Below, in pieces: positions 45,066-55,561 of a DNA stretch of 64,000 nt (its first letter is position 1; each line of letters opens with the position of its first letter). This DNA is from Pseudoalteromonas caenipelagi (GTDB lineage: Bacteria; Pseudomonadota; Gammaproteobacteria; Enterobacterales; Alteromonadaceae): NCBI RefSeq assembly GCF_013140855.1, contig NZ_JABBPG010000002.1, forward strand, positions 1-64,000, read 5' to 3'. Position numbers and translations under genes: made by a program. Below the pieces are notes generated by a model. It saw only the letters and a list, made by a program, of their open reading frames with translations. It ran no database searches and was not told the DNA's origin.

Positions 45066-47213
45066 TTAAATGTTAAATGGTCGACCCGCATCGGGCTTGC
45101 TGTAATCACACACACCTTGTGGAAATATGCGTTTTAACGCTGCAATGTCATCGGATGCGAGTTTATCTCCATAAAGGCCTTGTTGCACGGCTGTGTCGAT
45201 ATCCATAAGGGCACATTTGAATAAATCGCCAGCCCAAGGAGCGCCTGCTTCAATGCGGCTGGTGCTGTACATAGGAAAACGAGACTGACAGGCACCTTCT
45301 GGTTTGCGATTCCATTGACCATCAAACACCTTATCGCCTGCTGCATAGATACTGCCATCTTCATTAAAGCAAGTATCTTTTAAGTGTTTAGGTTTAGCGG
45401 CGAGTATGCCCATAGGCGAATGATCTTTGATATTTAACAGCCACTGATCCATCATAGCAAACGCTTGTGATGTTGGGTCATGATCTTTGTGTGCTACCCA
45501 AATGACGTGGTTGTGACTATGACCATTGGCTTTATTAATGCGTAAACGGCTGTAAAAAGACGCCGACATATGGTGCATATCCAATTCATTTTCTAGGTAA
45601 TGACGGGCGTCGATAATGGGTAAGTCGACTCTGCCAATAAATACTTGTCCAGAGCGATAAGCCGCCTCCATTGCTTGCAAATCTCCATGGTGCCTTGGTG
45701 CTGCTGATTGTTCTGCCTTAGTAATGTTATCGCTGCCCCATAAAGATAGCCAAAGCGGAATTTGTGTGCCAAAGGGAGTAACTATATGTTCTTGATGCAT
45801 GTCATTTTGCGCTTTCCAAGCGCCAATATGGGTGTTGATATCAATGAATTCGTCAAAAGAGATTTTGCCATCAATCAGTGCATTTAAACCGTATTGTACG
45901 CCGACGTTGTCCCATGTGCTGAGTCCAAAGCCATGTTTGTCTGTACCAAACACATGTTGCATATCTTGCCAATAACTCCAATTCGTTTGCTCTACAACAG
46001 GTTTTGCAAAAAATTGTCTTAAGAATCCTTGCCTAGGGTTATTAATAAAAGCAGAGAGTCCAAAATAGCCATTGATACATTCACTATTTCCATCAGGAAA
46101 TGACGGCACAAACCCAGCCATTAGCTGATTGAGCGGCTGCAAAAAGCCAGCGCGTTGCGGGAAGTCGTTAATGGCATTCATACCTTCAATGAGTCTGCGC
46201 CGTTCCCAATCTCGCCATACTTTTCGGTTGTCTGCTCGGAATGTGAAATAGTTATTGAGCAAGTCACAATCTAAGGCGTAGGTGGTTTGCGTGATCATAT
46301 CGGGGTAGCTGTATAGCGGAATGAGTCCATCTAAAATACCGGTGCTGTTTTGTGCAATAAGATACTGTGCTAAGCCTCCCCCCGATCCACCAATACCTAC
46401 TGTATAAAGTGGTTCACCGTATAAACTGGTAAACTGCTTTTTTACCCTCCGTGCGGTGTCTTCAGCCAATAGCATGTTGTAGGTGTAACTGGTTTTATTG
46501 CCACTTGAGCTTATCACCGCATAACCATCGAGTAATTGCTTTGCTTGTCTTTGCATCACTTTCCAAGCATGTTGCCGCCCTTGTCTATAGCCAATTCCTG
46601 AGCCACCGTTAAATTGATAAATGAGTCGTTTATTCCACTGTGATTGCGCATTTCTATCGCCAACTTCTTGGTTGGAAATGGGCATTACCAAGGTGTAGAT
46701 AAAGCGATTTATTGAGCCTCTTTCGACTCTAAATAAAGGCCCTGAGAAAGTTTTTGCTTGGGTCAGTGTGAGTGGTTGAGGGGCAAGGTTATTATCGATA
46801 GTGTAGTATTCGAGCCTTGTTTTTACTCCGCAGTCTTTACTGTACCCGATCACCTTATTATCTTGATCATACACGGCTACACCATAGCCTGATTGGTTAT
46901 CTACTTGAGGTTGCCCAAGTCCTGAGTCGAGTGTCATGCAAAAAAATGGATATTGATTTGGACCAGAGTACAGACTTTGCGTAGGACCAATTTGGCCAAG
47001 TTCTATTGGGAATGAAAAGGTGTCTACTGGGCGCTGTACTTTGGCTATATGTGGATAAAAATCAAGTAGTAAGTTATCTGTGCTCGGGGCAATGCTTTGC
47101 ACTTGTCGGTAAGTGAACTGGTCTTCAGCGAGCTGTGACCATAGGATCACTCCCCCTGTGACTGAGGCAAATAAAACACTTAATGATCCAAGCCATACTA
47201 AGCACTTCTTCAT
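45066..47213 (-). CDS. DUF6351-type exported alpha/beta hydrolase-like protein
   Basis: ATG 47213 (MKKCLVWLG) begins an N-terminal membrane helix or uncleaved signal (LSVLFASVTGGVILW). The ~715-residue protein has a nucleophile-elbow-like GIGGSGGGLAQYL near residue 270, YQFNGGSGIGYRQGR before it, and a late NGHSHNHVIWVAHKDHD. These fit DUF6351, a family related to tannase/feruloyl-esterase-like hydrolases. The substrate is unknown; location is periplasmic or membrane-tethered. Confidence 0.7.
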   Translation of the reverse strand: MKKCLVWLGSLSVLFASVTGGVILWSQLAEDQFTYRQVQSIAPSTDNLLLDFYPHIAKVQRPVDTFSFPIELGQIGPTQSLYSGPNQYPFFCMTLDSGLGQPQVDNQSGYGVAVYDQDNKVIGYSKDCGVKTRLEYYTIDNNLAPQPLTLTQAKTFSGPLFRVERGSINRFIYTLVMPISNQEVGDRNAQSQWNKRLIYQFNGGSGIGYRQGRQHAWKVMQRQAKQLLDGYAVISSSGNKTSYTYNMLLAEDTARRVKKQFTSLYGEPLYTVGIGGSGGGLAQYLIAQNSTGILDGLIPLYSYPDMITQTTYALDCDLLNNYFTFRADNRKVWRDWERRRLIEGMNAINDFPQRAGFLQPLNQLMAGFVPSFPDGNSECINGYFGLSAFINNPRQGFLRQFFAKPVVEQTNWSYWQDMQHVFGTDKHGFGLSTWDNVGVQYGLNALIDGKISFDEFIDINTHIGAWKAQNDMHQEHIVTPFGTQIPLWLSLWGSDNITKAEQSAAPRHHGDLQAMEAAYRSGQVFIGRVDLPIIDARHYLENELDMHHMSASFYSRLRINKANGHSHNHVIWVAHKDHDPTSQAFAMMDQWLLNIKDHSPMGILAAKPKHLKDTCFNEDGSIYAAGDKVFDGQWNRKPEGACQSRFPMYSTSRIEAGAPWAGDLFKCALMDIDTAVQQGLYGDKLASDDIAALKRIFPQGVCDYSKPDAGRPFNI

Positions 47214-47414
47214 AAGTTCACCCACTTTTTGTTGCTGCTTACTCTAAGTTTAGAGCAGCAAAAAAACGGGCGTTGTTATCACTTTGTGAAATGCTTATAA
47301 GCCAATGAAGGAGGGCACAATTTAATTCTGAGTAAGGCTGTATTTAATTTTGTTTATTGGGATAATGCTACAAATTACTCAATATTTTTACGTTTTCTTT
47401 TGGCTATACGTCAC

Positions 47415-48320
47415 TTATTGAGTAATGACAGCATTACGACCTTGGTGCTTTGCCTCATACATGGCAGCATCAGCGCGTTTAAGCGCTTGCGAACAAGAGA
47501 CATCTGAAGCCAATACCTCGGTTACGCCCACACTGATAGTAATCATGTTATGTGGTGAGTTACTTACGTCTGCAAATGCTTCTTCAACAGCGCTTCTTAT
47601 GCGTTGCGCGGTGTGTGTTGCCTGTTGCATTTTGATGTGCGGCAAAATCACTACAAACTCATCCCCACCAAAACGACAAGCAATATCGGTTTGACGTAAC
47701 GTTTTTTTCAAGGTTTGTGCAACGGTACAAATCGCTTGGTCGCCAGCATGGTGCCCTAAGCTGTCATTGAGTGTTTTCAGATGGTCAAGGTCAAACATTA
47801 GAAGTGACACACAATTGCCGTGGCGTTTAAAAGCACTAAAATGGTAGTTCAGCTCTCGTTCTAAGCGTCGACGGTTATATAGTCCGGTGAGCAAATCAGT
47901 ATCACTTTGCTTTCGCAGTTGTGATTCCAATTTATGCCGCTGAGAGATATTACTGGCAACCCATAACACCACGTCTTCATCTTCTACCCTAAAATCTAGG
48001 GGGGTGATACGTGCTTCGAACCAAATGGGTTCTGACGGGCCTTCATCTGGCAGGCCTTTTACATCTTTGTTGCTCAGTTCATATTCTTCAATAAGGAGCG
48101 CTTTTGAGTCTAATGCACGTGCAATGGTATCAATAAACCAGTTGGCTTTGTCTGCTTCGATTAAATCGCGAATTGATTTGCCGATTAAGTTGCTACCATC
48201 GTGATAATAACGTTCGTCTTTACCACCATAAATAGCCACGTACTTACCACTTCTTGAGAGTAAAAAAACAGGGTCAGGTAACGCCGCCAATACTGCGGAC
48301 ATTTGTTCAGCGTTGATCAT
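47415..48320 (-). CDS. PAS-GGDEF diguanylate cyclase
   Basis: ATG 48320 has GAGGAGC upstream and is preferred to 48332. PAS domain at ~5-130 (DPVFLLSRSGKYVAIYGG), then a complete GGDEF domain (~140-300) with DLLTGLYNRR, SLLMFDLDHLKTLND and RFGGDEFVVILP. An inhibitory I-site RxxD (RQTD) lies five residues before GGDEF. It should make cyclic di-GMP in the cytoplasm under control of the PAS ligand or redox state, with product feedback. No transmembrane helices. Monocistronic. Confidence 0.93.
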   Translation of the reverse strand: MINAEQMSAVLAALPDPVFLLSRSGKYVAIYGGKDERYYHDGSNLIGKSIRDLIEADKANWFIDTIARALDSKALLIEEYELSNKDVKGLPDEGPSEPIWFEARITPLDFRVEDEDVVLWVASNISQRHKLESQLRKQSDTDLLTGLYNRRRLERELNYHFSAFKRHGNCVSLLMFDLDHLKTLNDSLGHHAGDQAICTVAQTLKKTLRQTDIACRFGGDEFVVILPHIKMQQATHTAQRIRSAVEEAFADVSNSPHNMITISVGVTEVLASDVSCSQALKRADAAMYEAKHQGRNAVITQ

Positions 48321-48451
48321 TGTGCTCCTCAAGAAGCTAATACTTCTGTACTACTTTATACTATTGTAAAACACGCAACTAAATCGACAACTTTTTATCG
48401 TGCTATCAGTGATAATATAGATCATTCAAATTAAGTGCCACTATAAATAAA

Positions 48452-48473
48452 CATGGCAGCAATTACTGCCATG
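48452..48473 (-). terminator. Terminator of the phosphatase gene
   Basis: CATGGCAG and CTGCCATG pair perfectly around CAATTA, 20 bases after the leftward stop. On the minus strand TTTATTTATAG follows. Confidence 0.7.
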
Positions 48474-48492
48474 TACTTGGTTAGCAGTGAAA

Positions 48493-51141
48493 TTATTTGG
48501 CTATTGTTAAGTAAAGAGCATCAAAGTAGCTGTCGTTATCAGTGCCATGATTACGCTTGCCAGTTAAAACAAAGTCAATAAATGCGGTGTTTGCTGGCAA
48601 AGTGAGTTGGCCACTTACGCCCTGCCACTGTGCACTTTGGTGAGTTAGGTTGTCGCTGTTGCTGATTAGTGCACCTGATACATCAAACAAAGACAATTTT
48701 ATGGCGGGCGTGTCGTTGCCACTGTAATTACGCAGCATACCACCAAAGTTAATTGTCACATTCCCATCGCTGATGTGAGCGATATTTTGCACACTGACTC
48801 TTTGAGATACACTCGTAAAAGCAGTTTCACCTTGGCATACACCGCCTACGGCGAAGAACTTTTGTCCTTCAAATGGAGGAACAGAACCACATTGCTTATC
48901 GGTTAGCGCTTCGATTGGGCCATTACCACTCCAGCCGCTAATGCCTGCTTCGGCATCGGGGTTTTGCAGCAAGTTTGTGGTCGTGGTTTGGTCTTGAGTG
49001 ATGTGTTCAACAGGTGCGCCTGTTGGGCCTTTATCGCTGATAATTGGACAGCTTGCTGCTTGCGTTTCAACTTTTAAACTCAATGAATCAAAGTAACTGT
49101 CGTTATCGGTGCCACCTTTACGTGTACCTGTAAGTACAAAGTCAATATAGCGTGTTTGGGGCGGTATAACTGCGCTATTGGCAAACATTTTCCACGTAGA
49201 GTTTGCGCCAGAGAGCGTGTCACTTTTTGCCAAAGTATTAAGCTGGGCGTCTTTAAACTCGATATGTATGGTAGGGATATCGCTGCCATTAAAGTTACGC
49301 ATGTAGCCGCTTAGGTGTGTTTTTAGACCACCTTGCTCGATGAGTGGTGCGTAATCGGTTACATCTACACGCTGAAACGCACTGCCATATCCTTGCTCAT
49401 TGGCGCATACACCACCGATGGCAAATAAATGACTGCCATTGTGCGCTGACACCGCATCACATTGACCGCTGCTTAAACTCTCGATTGGGCCACTGCCTTG
49501 CCAGTGTTCAACTCCGTGCTCAGCACCTGCGTTGCTTAGCAGGTTGTCACTCAGTGGCACAGCACCTGTAGTAGCGAAAGCAACGGGCGTAGACCATTGA
49601 CTCCAAGCAAGCGCTCGGTCACGCATTCTTACTCTTACACAATAGTTTTGATTTGCTTGTAGGTTTTTCAATAAGGCTCTATTGGGTGCTTTGTTGGCGC
49701 GGGTATCTTGCTCGTTCCAAATATTTTGATGTTGATACCAATGATCAAATACAGGGGTAGAAAAGTCGTTACATTGTGTGCTTACTTGCCAATGTGCAGC
49801 GCCAAATAAATCTAAATCGGCATCGGCAAAGAGGGTAGCAGTGGCCAAGTTACAACTTGATGAAATATCGCCCGTATGTGGCCAAAGCACTTCTGGCGTA
49901 TAGGGTGAGGTGTTATTGAGTTTTACTTTTAAGCTATCGCGTTGCACATTATTAAGGGGAGTATTTTCATCGCCCAGCGAAATACGTTTAATTTCAAAAT
50001 AAGGGTCATCTCCTGCTTGCACATCAACCATCACAAAGCCATATTCATCTTGGCTAACTGCAAATTCGGTGTAGTCGGCTTGGGCATATTCACCAAAGTA
50101 ATCTAAGTTACCGCCAGCGGAAGCAACGTTAACCATGGCATGTTTATGATCGCGGCTGGTGCCTCGTGAATAGGCATGGGTATGACCAAAAAAGTGAATG
50201 CTGGGTTTGTTACAAGCGCTTGAGAACTGCTCAAGCCTTGATACTATTTTGCCACTATAATCGGTTTCACCCGCTAACCACATTTCTGATTTATGTGGGT
50301 GATGCATTTGTGCAAACACAAAATCGATATCACTGTTAGTACATGTTTGCATTAACACTGTATCGAGCCATTGTAGTTGCTCATCAATACGATACGCGGT
50401 GTTGGTATCAAGCGACACAACTCGAATATTTGACTGGTCTTGATACCACCAGTGCTCTAAGTAATTGGGGCTGCCATTTTTAGGTAAGTTAAAGTAGTTA
50501 AAAAAGTAATCAGTGTCGTTTTCGTGGTTACCAGGTGCTGGGTAAGTAGGCACGTGGCGCGCAAGAGGTGCAATTGGCCCAAAAAAGGTGTTACGCCAAC
50601 TATCGTAATGGTTACCGTTGTCGACTAGATCCCCCGGGATCAAGGTCATGTTAATGCCATCGTGTAGACTCATACCCAGCGCGTTTTCTACATATGGGAT
50701 AACGCCGTTGTTGATCACATCACGAAATTTATTAGGATTTGCTAAGTCTTGCTGCATATCGCTCATGGCTAAAATACGTGAGCTTTTTTCTTGTGTTGGC
50801 AGTGGTGGTGTTCTAAAGCTAAATACATCGCTAAGTGCATCGCCTGTTTTAACGCGATAATAATAAATTGTATCGGCTTTGAGCCCCGTTAGCTGTACCT
50901 CATGTAGTCGACTTAACAAGTTACCGGTTTTGCTTTGCCCTGAAGTTTGTTGGTCAAGCTCAGGTGTGATACCCCAAAGCACAATCGATTCATCACCGCC
51001 ACTGGTTTCCCAGCTGATCCACATGCTATTTGCAGAGGCTGTTTGCAAATAAGGGGTAACGTGAAAAGAGTGAGCTTGTAAAGGGGGAGAGCCAAATATA
51101 GCGGCTGCGGTGACGCCCGCGACGAATAGCGCATACTTCAT
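48493..51141 (-). CDS. Secreted purple-acid-phosphatase-like metallophosphoesterase with two C-terminal repeats
   Basis: 882 residues with a signal peptide (to LQAH) and an N-terminal fibronectin-like domain. The metallophosphatase core (~135-385) shows LAMSDMQQ, IPGDLVDNG, APGNHEND, QMHHPH and FGHTHAYSRG. It resembles plant-type purple acid phosphatases. After a second Ig/Fn-like region, two ~150-residue repeats (NLLSNAGAEHG... and NLLQNPDAEAG..., each with GSGPIE/GNGPIE and AIGGVC/AVGGVC) form the C-terminus, probably carbohydrate- or surface-binding. It should release phosphate outside the cell or in the periplasm. Confidence 0.85.
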   Translation of the reverse strand: MKYALFVAGVTAAAIFGSPPLQAHSFHVTPYLQTASANSMWISWETSGGDESIVLWGITPELDQQTSGQSKTGNLLSRLHEVQLTGLKADTIYYYRVKTGDALSDVFSFRTPPLPTQEKSSRILAMSDMQQDLANPNKFRDVINNGVIPYVENALGMSLHDGINMTLIPGDLVDNGNHYDSWRNTFFGPIAPLARHVPTYPAPGNHENDTDYFFNYFNLPKNGSPNYLEHWWYQDQSNIRVVSLDTNTAYRIDEQLQWLDTVLMQTCTNSDIDFVFAQMHHPHKSEMWLAGETDYSGKIVSRLEQFSSACNKPSIHFFGHTHAYSRGTSRDHKHAMVNVASAGGNLDYFGEYAQADYTEFAVSQDEYGFVMVDVQAGDDPYFEIKRISLGDENTPLNNVQRDSLKVKLNNTSPYTPEVLWPHTGDISSSCNLATATLFADADLDLFGAAHWQVSTQCNDFSTPVFDHWYQHQNIWNEQDTRANKAPNRALLKNLQANQNYCVRVRMRDRALAWSQWSTPVAFATTGAVPLSDNLLSNAGAEHGVEHWQGSGPIESLSSGQCDAVSAHNGSHLFAIGGVCANEQGYGSAFQRVDVTDYAPLIEQGGLKTHLSGYMRNFNGSDIPTIHIEFKDAQLNTLAKSDTLSGANSTWKMFANSAVIPPQTRYIDFVLTGTRKGGTDNDSYFDSLSLKVETQAASCPIISDKGPTGAPVEHITQDQTTTTNLLQNPDAEAGISGWSGNGPIEALTDKQCGSVPPFEGQKFFAVGGVCQGETAFTSVSQRVSVQNIAHISDGNVTINFGGMLRNYSGNDTPAIKLSLFDVSGALISNSDNLTHQSAQWQGVSGQLTLPANTAFIDFVLTGKRNHGTDNDSYFDALYLTIAK

Positions 51142-51399
51142 AGTGTTTCCTTGGTAAGTAAAAAAGGCAGTAGCATCACAGTACTAATTGAAGGTATAAA
51201 GTATGCGGTGTGAATTTTATGTTACTAAACGTTGTTACTTGAACAGGTTTTTACTTTACTGTTTTTTTAGGTACAAAAGAAAGCTAACATGATAATATTA
51301 TCTCCAATTATATCCGAACATTGATGTGGAAGCAGATTGATACGTAGAACATTAACGTGAATCCACGCCAAGTAAATATTGCAATTAAAAGAGTAAAAG

Positions 51400-51738
51400 A
51401 TGAATAAAGTTAGCTTAGTATATTTAGTTATATTAAAAGTTGCCCTGTTATGGAATTCGATCGCGTTTGCCGAACAAGGTTGGATAAAGCAGGCAAAGAT
51501 CACAAAAATTGTTGGGGTTGTGAATGGTGGAATTAACGTTCGCATTTCTCCTGAGTTAACAGGTTGCACATCACAAAGCGGTTACGGACCTAACTATGCT
51601 TCGTTGTATCCTGACCATCAAGGGAAATCTGAAATTTTATCAATTTTGCTTGCAGCGTATATGGCTGATAAGACTATCGCTATTTATTTGTCTGATGACA
51701 AGTGCAAAATTGGCGAAGTGGAGTTAGGTGGTAGATAA
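51400..51738 (+). CDS. Small secreted protein, unknown
   Basis: 112 residues with a signal peptide ending at AFAEQ. The mature ~88 residues have two cysteines (TGCTSQ, DDKCKIG) and a pattern (ISPELTGC...ILLAAYMADKTIAIYLSD) that the 51938 protein partly shares. An OB-fold-like small secreted domain is possible but unproven. The start lacks a strong ribosome-binding site (AAAGAGTAAAAG). Not recognised. Confidence 0.6.
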   Translation: MNKVSLVYLVILKVALLWNSIAFAEQGWIKQAKITKIVGVVNGGINVRISPELTGCTSQSGYGPNYASLYPDHQGKSEILSILLAAYMADKTIAIYLSDDKCKIGEVELGGR

Positions 51739-51937
51739 AACCACTCAACTTACTTTGCTCAAATATAACCTTTAATCGATAAATTGCTTAATGTAGCAAA
51801 TGATGTAAATCAGATCTGCAAAATGTGATTACGAAGAAAAATTTATTAAAGTAAGCATGAAAGCAGACAGGCATTATCTTTTGAGTAATTTTAGTTGGCT
51901 TTTATTGTATAACTACAAACATTAATTTTGGATAAAA

Positions 51938-52267
51938 ATGAAATATTTAATACTGATTTTTATAATTGTATTTTCTGCAATTTCATCGGCAGAATCTTAT
52001 AGCTCACCAGGAGAGATCACAAATATGACTTTCGGCACATTTATAGCAAGGGTGAAAACAAACACAATTAATGCCGCTGAGGAGTGTAGTAGTAGCGCTT
52101 GGTATGTGCTCGATACCTCCGTTGATGGGGCAAACTATATGGTTAGTGCTCTACTGGCAGCAAAAGCGTCTAAACAAAAAGTATTTTTCCAACTAACAGG
52201 GTGTCATCTAACATACCCTAAAATTACGCATGTGTACTTGTGTGAAAATTCCCAATGCACAAATTAA
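51938..52267 (+). CDS. Small secreted protein, unknown
   Basis: 109 residues, signal peptide ending at SSAES. The mature part has four cysteines (EECSSS, TGCHLT, YLCENSQC). The core YMVSALLAAKASKQKVFFQL resembles SILLAAYMADKTIAIYLSD of the gene 200 bases upstream, so the two are likely distant paralogues. Family not recognised. Confidence 0.6.
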   Translation: MKYLILIFIIVFSAISSAESYSSPGEITNMTFGTFIARVKTNTINAAEECSSSAWYVLDTSVDGANYMVSALLAAKASKQKVFFQLTGCHLTYPKITHVYLCENSQCTN

Positions 52268-52449
52268 CTCTATCAACCTCTAGTTTGTGGAAACCTGTCT
52301 ATACCAATTGTTTTTAAATCATAAGGTAATAAGAGAGTGGTCTAAAGTGAGTAAAAATAAGTTGAAGGAAGTCGAGTGTCAGTTACTTGATTGTGTGACC
52401 CCACCGACACGCTAGGCCACATCTTTTTCTACACAAAAGTATTCATCCA

Positions 52450-53043
52450 TTAAGTGGGGGGCTTTTCATCAGTTGTTGAGGTTGCAGACGCTTTTGGCTC
52501 TTTAAAAAGCTCAATTGTGTATACGTCTTTTATATATAAATAAAAAAATGCGAAAGACATGGCTAAAATGATCAGCCCAATCACAGAAGAATTTAATTTA
52601 ATGCCTGTCATCGAAATTTCGACAGAATTGCTCTGCTGCGTCCCCTCTTCTTGTTGCGAATTATCGGCTATAGTATCGGCATCTTGTTTTCTTTCAATTG
52701 ATTTAAGTGCTATTTCTCGGTCCAACTTAAATTGTAAAAAGGCCAGATAAAAACCACCTAAGACAAGTACCATAACCATGAAAAAAATGAATATTGTTTG
52801 AATGAACTGAAAGTAAAACACACTGGTTCTGTGTTTCATTTTTTCAATTGATGCAGTAACTTTTTCTTTTTCAAACTTCTCATGCCGATTAATTTCATCA
52901 ATTTGTTTTTGCATTAAAAGCTTATCTCTTAGCAGCTCTTGTGAGGCAAAGTACTCATGTGGAGGTAAGTCTTTGCTGTTTTCAGCAGAGATGCAAAAGG
53001 GTGATATAAATAATAAAATAAAGTAAACAAACCTGATCGCCAT
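52450..53043 (-). CDS. Membrane protein with coiled coil, unknown
   Basis: 197 residues: signal-like N-terminus (FVYFILLFISPFCISAE), charged helical coiled-coil segment (~25-70), two transmembrane helices (FIQTIFIFFMVMVLVLGGFY and SVIGLIILAMSFAFFYLYI), and a short tail. AAAGGAATTATA precedes the ATG, which overlaps the stop of the upstream gene (TAATG). The pair is co-transcribed and probably co-functions at the membrane. Confidence 0.65.
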   Translation of the reverse strand: MAIRFVYFILLFISPFCISAENSKDLPPHEYFASQELLRDKLLMQKQIDEINRHEKFEKEKVTASIEKMKHRTSVFYFQFIQTIFIFFMVMVLVLGGFYLAFLQFKLDREIALKSIERKQDADTIADNSQQEEGTQQSNSVEISMTGIKLNSSVIGLIILAMSFAFFYLYIKDVYTIELFKEPKASATSTTDEKPPT

Positions 53044-53906
53044 TATAATTCCTTTTCATTTAGTTTTTTCAGTAACAGCTTGATATCGTCTTTGAAGCAT
53101 TCTTTTAAGTTGAAATCTAGCCCGTATTTTTTTGCAATTTGCTCCAGCTGTATGCTTTCCACCGACATCCACAGAGGGGGAGCGCACTCGTCCTTTTCAT
53201 CACTTGAGTCAATATTTAAGCGACTCGCACTAAAAGATGATGAGTATTTGTCTGAAATATTAACTTGAGTAGTGGGTAAAGTAGTTGGATTATCGTCAAA
53301 GCCTTGAACCACAGCACATGTGGGGCATACATCTTTGAGGCGTTTCCATGCATATGCGACCGTTAGTCTATCAACACCTGCATAGCTTTCAGGTATAAAT
53401 TGCTCAATATCAGCCATGCCTCTTAAATCTTTAATCAGATTGGGCGAATCGCCAACAACTCTAAATATTTGGTGATTTGAAAACTTCTTTAAAAAAGGGC
53501 TGGAGGATAACGTTTTTAAATACGCCTCTTTTTGTGTTGTTTGCTCTAAGAGTGATTGATTCTGCTCTGAAACGATGGGTTGCTTGAATAATTTGAAGTT
53601 ATCTTTAAATAACTCAGTCGTATAAGGTTGAGTAAAATATTTCTCAAAAGCTGGATGGTTTATTGCGTTGTTTTTATCAAGCGCACTTGGTGGGACGTTT
53701 AGGTTACTTAACTTAGCAGGGTCAATCTGTAGTTTGTTTAAAGTTGCTGCATTTATTTCTATTTGCCCCTTCTCGTAAGCATTGGCTGAGTGGATATTTG
53801 CCAAACAAAGAAAGAAGGTGAGCAAAGTTGGTATCATTAAATAGTGCGAAGCGCTAGCTATGAAATTGTCAAAATAAAAACAACGCATTGTAATAAAATT
53901 TAACAT
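53043..53906 (-). CDS. Exported protein of unknown function
   Basis: 287 residues. AAGGATTAACA supports the ATG at 53906. A long N-terminal region ends in a hydrophobic signal (LMIPTLLTFFLCLANIHSAN). The mature part is helical and hydrophilic with cysteines at VCPTCAVV, DECAPP and KECFKD, which could form disulphides in the periplasm. Family not recognised. Partner: the membrane protein encoded next. Confidence 0.6.
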   Translation of the reverse strand: MLNFITMRCFYFDNFIASASHYLMIPTLLTFFLCLANIHSANAYEKGQIEINAATLNKLQIDPAKLSNLNVPPSALDKNNAINHPAFEKYFTQPYTTELFKDNFKLFKQPIVSEQNQSLLEQTTQKEAYLKTLSSSPFLKKFSNHQIFRVVGDSPNLIKDLRGMADIEQFIPESYAGVDRLTVAYAWKRLKDVCPTCAVVQGFDDNPTTLPTTQVNISDKYSSSFSASRLNIDSSDEKDECAPPLWMSVESIQLEQIAKKYGLDFNLKECFKDDIKLLLKKLNEKEL

Positions 53907-54015
53907 TGTTAATCCTTTAGCTTAATACGTTTTTAAATTGAAGGTTAGGCTAAATTATATACACTCTCAATGTCATCATGCTTCGTTTTTGCAAAGGATC
54001 TTCGGCTTTTCTAAC

Positions 54016-54828
54016 TTACGGTTTTTCAGTGTTTGCAATATGTCGTCTGCGCCATGCAGCAGGCGTGCTGTGGTAGGCTTTTTTAAATTGCCGAATAAAA
54101 TGGGTGACGTCGCTCCAGCCTAGTTTATGGGCGATGTGCTCTATAGTATCATCTGTGGTTTCTAGTCTATTAATGGCTGCTTTTAGACGGTGTTTTGAGA
54201 TCCATTGCCCTACGGTAAAGCCAGTGGATGCTTTCATTTTAGTTGTTAAGTGAGCGGGGCTTAGGTGTACGGCTTGAGCTACATCTTTTAGGCTAATGCC
54301 CTCGCAGCAACGGCGCTCAATAAACTGCATCGCTTTACTGACTTTGGTTTCATGGCCGACATAGACTTCGCTAATACTAGATGCACTGGCAGCTTCGCTG
54401 ATAATGAGATTAATTAAGCTCTGTAGCACAATATATGGCTTTTCAGCAGAGCAGGCACGTTGAACTTCTTCAAATAACGTAATGATATAGGGCAGCCTTG
54501 ATTGGCTCACTTGGGCAATTGGCAAGGCACCTTGCCTTATTTGTCTAAACGGTAAAAACAAATCATCATTTTGGGCTTGTTGCTCATTAGTGAGACCAAA
54601 GCTGAGCCAATGAACAGACATAGCTTTGCCTTTGAGTAATGTATGAGGAAAGCCAGAGGGGACCAATGTGAGTGTTCCCGGCTGTATTTGCGTTGCACTG
54701 TCGCTTTTTAAAGTGACATAGCCTGATAGCAAAAGCGTAATGACATAGTCTTCATGCGCATGATGGTCTTCATTGTCGAGTTCATCTACCTCAAGGTAGC
54801 CTGCATGGACGTTTACATATTGAGTCAT
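54016..54828 (-). CDS. AraC-family transcriptional regulator
   Basis: 270 residues: N-terminal cupin-like sensing domain (HHAHEDYVITLLLSGYVTL, LTLVPSGFPHTL) and a C-terminal double helix-turn-helix (SLKDVAQAVHLSPAHLTTKM, then TIEHIAHKLGWSDVTHFIRQ with FKKAYHSTPAAWRR). It diverges from a methyltransferase gene across 104 bases, which it may regulate. The inducer is unknown. Confidence 0.92.
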   Translation of the reverse strand: MTQYVNVHAGYLEVDELDNEDHHAHEDYVITLLLSGYVTLKSDSATQIQPGTLTLVPSGFPHTLLKGKAMSVHWLSFGLTNEQQAQNDDLFLPFRQIRQGALPIAQVSQSRLPYIITLFEEVQRACSAEKPYIVLQSLINLIISEAASASSISEVYVGHETKVSKAMQFIERRCCEGISLKDVAQAVHLSPAHLTTKMKASTGFTVGQWISKHRLKAAINRLETTDDTIEHIAHKLGWSDVTHFIRQFKKAYHSTPAAWRRRHIANTEKP

Positions 54829-54932
54829 GCTAAATACTAAAAATAAGCCGATTTAAAGAAAATATTAGCACTGAATAAAGCTTTCCTGTTAGGTGAAAAT
54901 AGTCTGGTGTTTAATTAATGAGTATTTAGAGT

Positions 54933-55520
54933 ATGAGTCATTGGAGTAAAGAGCAGGCACTGGCGTACGATCAACAATGGGGTGAGTTGGCTTTTCACCG
55001 CCAAATTCCAAGCCTTGCAGGCGTATCAGATAACGACAATATTGTTGAGATTGGTTGTGGTGGGGGGTTTTTAAGTGTTTGCTTGACTACTTACGCACAG
55101 GGCGCGTCGGTGCTGGCCCTTGACCCAAGTGCAAAAATGATTGAATTGGCTAACAAACGCAAGCAACAAACGGGTCTAAGCGATGCGCAACTAAAATTTT
55201 TGCAAGCTGGCGCTGAGTCGTTAAACGTGCAGGCAGAGTCTATCGATTTGGTTGTTGCTGCGTTTTCTTTACATCACTGGAGCGACGCTGAGCTGGGAAT
55301 GCAGTTAGTATTTAACAGCTTGAAGTCAGAGGGAAAAATTTGGCTGTGCGAAGACATGAACACGCCAACAGGCGGTGCACTTAAAGTGAATGACAATTTA
55401 AAAGCCTTTGCAGGCATTAAACAACTGCTAAAGCAGTTTGCGTTTAGCAACATTGAAAAGCGCTTGCTTGCAACGCCTGAAGGGGAGTTTTTGATAGTAC
55501 AAGCAACCAAAGCTACTTAA
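54933..55520 (+). CDS. Class I SAM-dependent methyltransferase
   Basis: 195 residues. Motif I is NIVEIGCGGGFLSV, followed by VLALDPSAKMIELANKR (acidic loop binding SAM) and IDLVVAAFSLHHW, as in the Methyltransf_11 group. The C-terminal substrate-binding part is short. No ribosome-binding site is clear before the ATG. Substrate unknown; shared regulatory region with the AraC gene. Confidence 0.85.
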   Translation: MSHWSKEQALAYDQQWGELAFHRQIPSLAGVSDNDNIVEIGCGGGFLSVCLTTYAQGASVLALDPSAKMIELANKRKQQTGLSDAQLKFLQAGAESLNVQAESIDLVVAAFSLHHWSDAELGMQLVFNSLKSEGKIWLCEDMNTPTGGALKVNDNLKAFAGIKQLLKQFAFSNIEKRLLATPEGEFLIVQATKAT

Positions 55521-55561
55521 CCAAAGCTCAGGTTACTTAACTTTTGAATTTATTGGCTGTG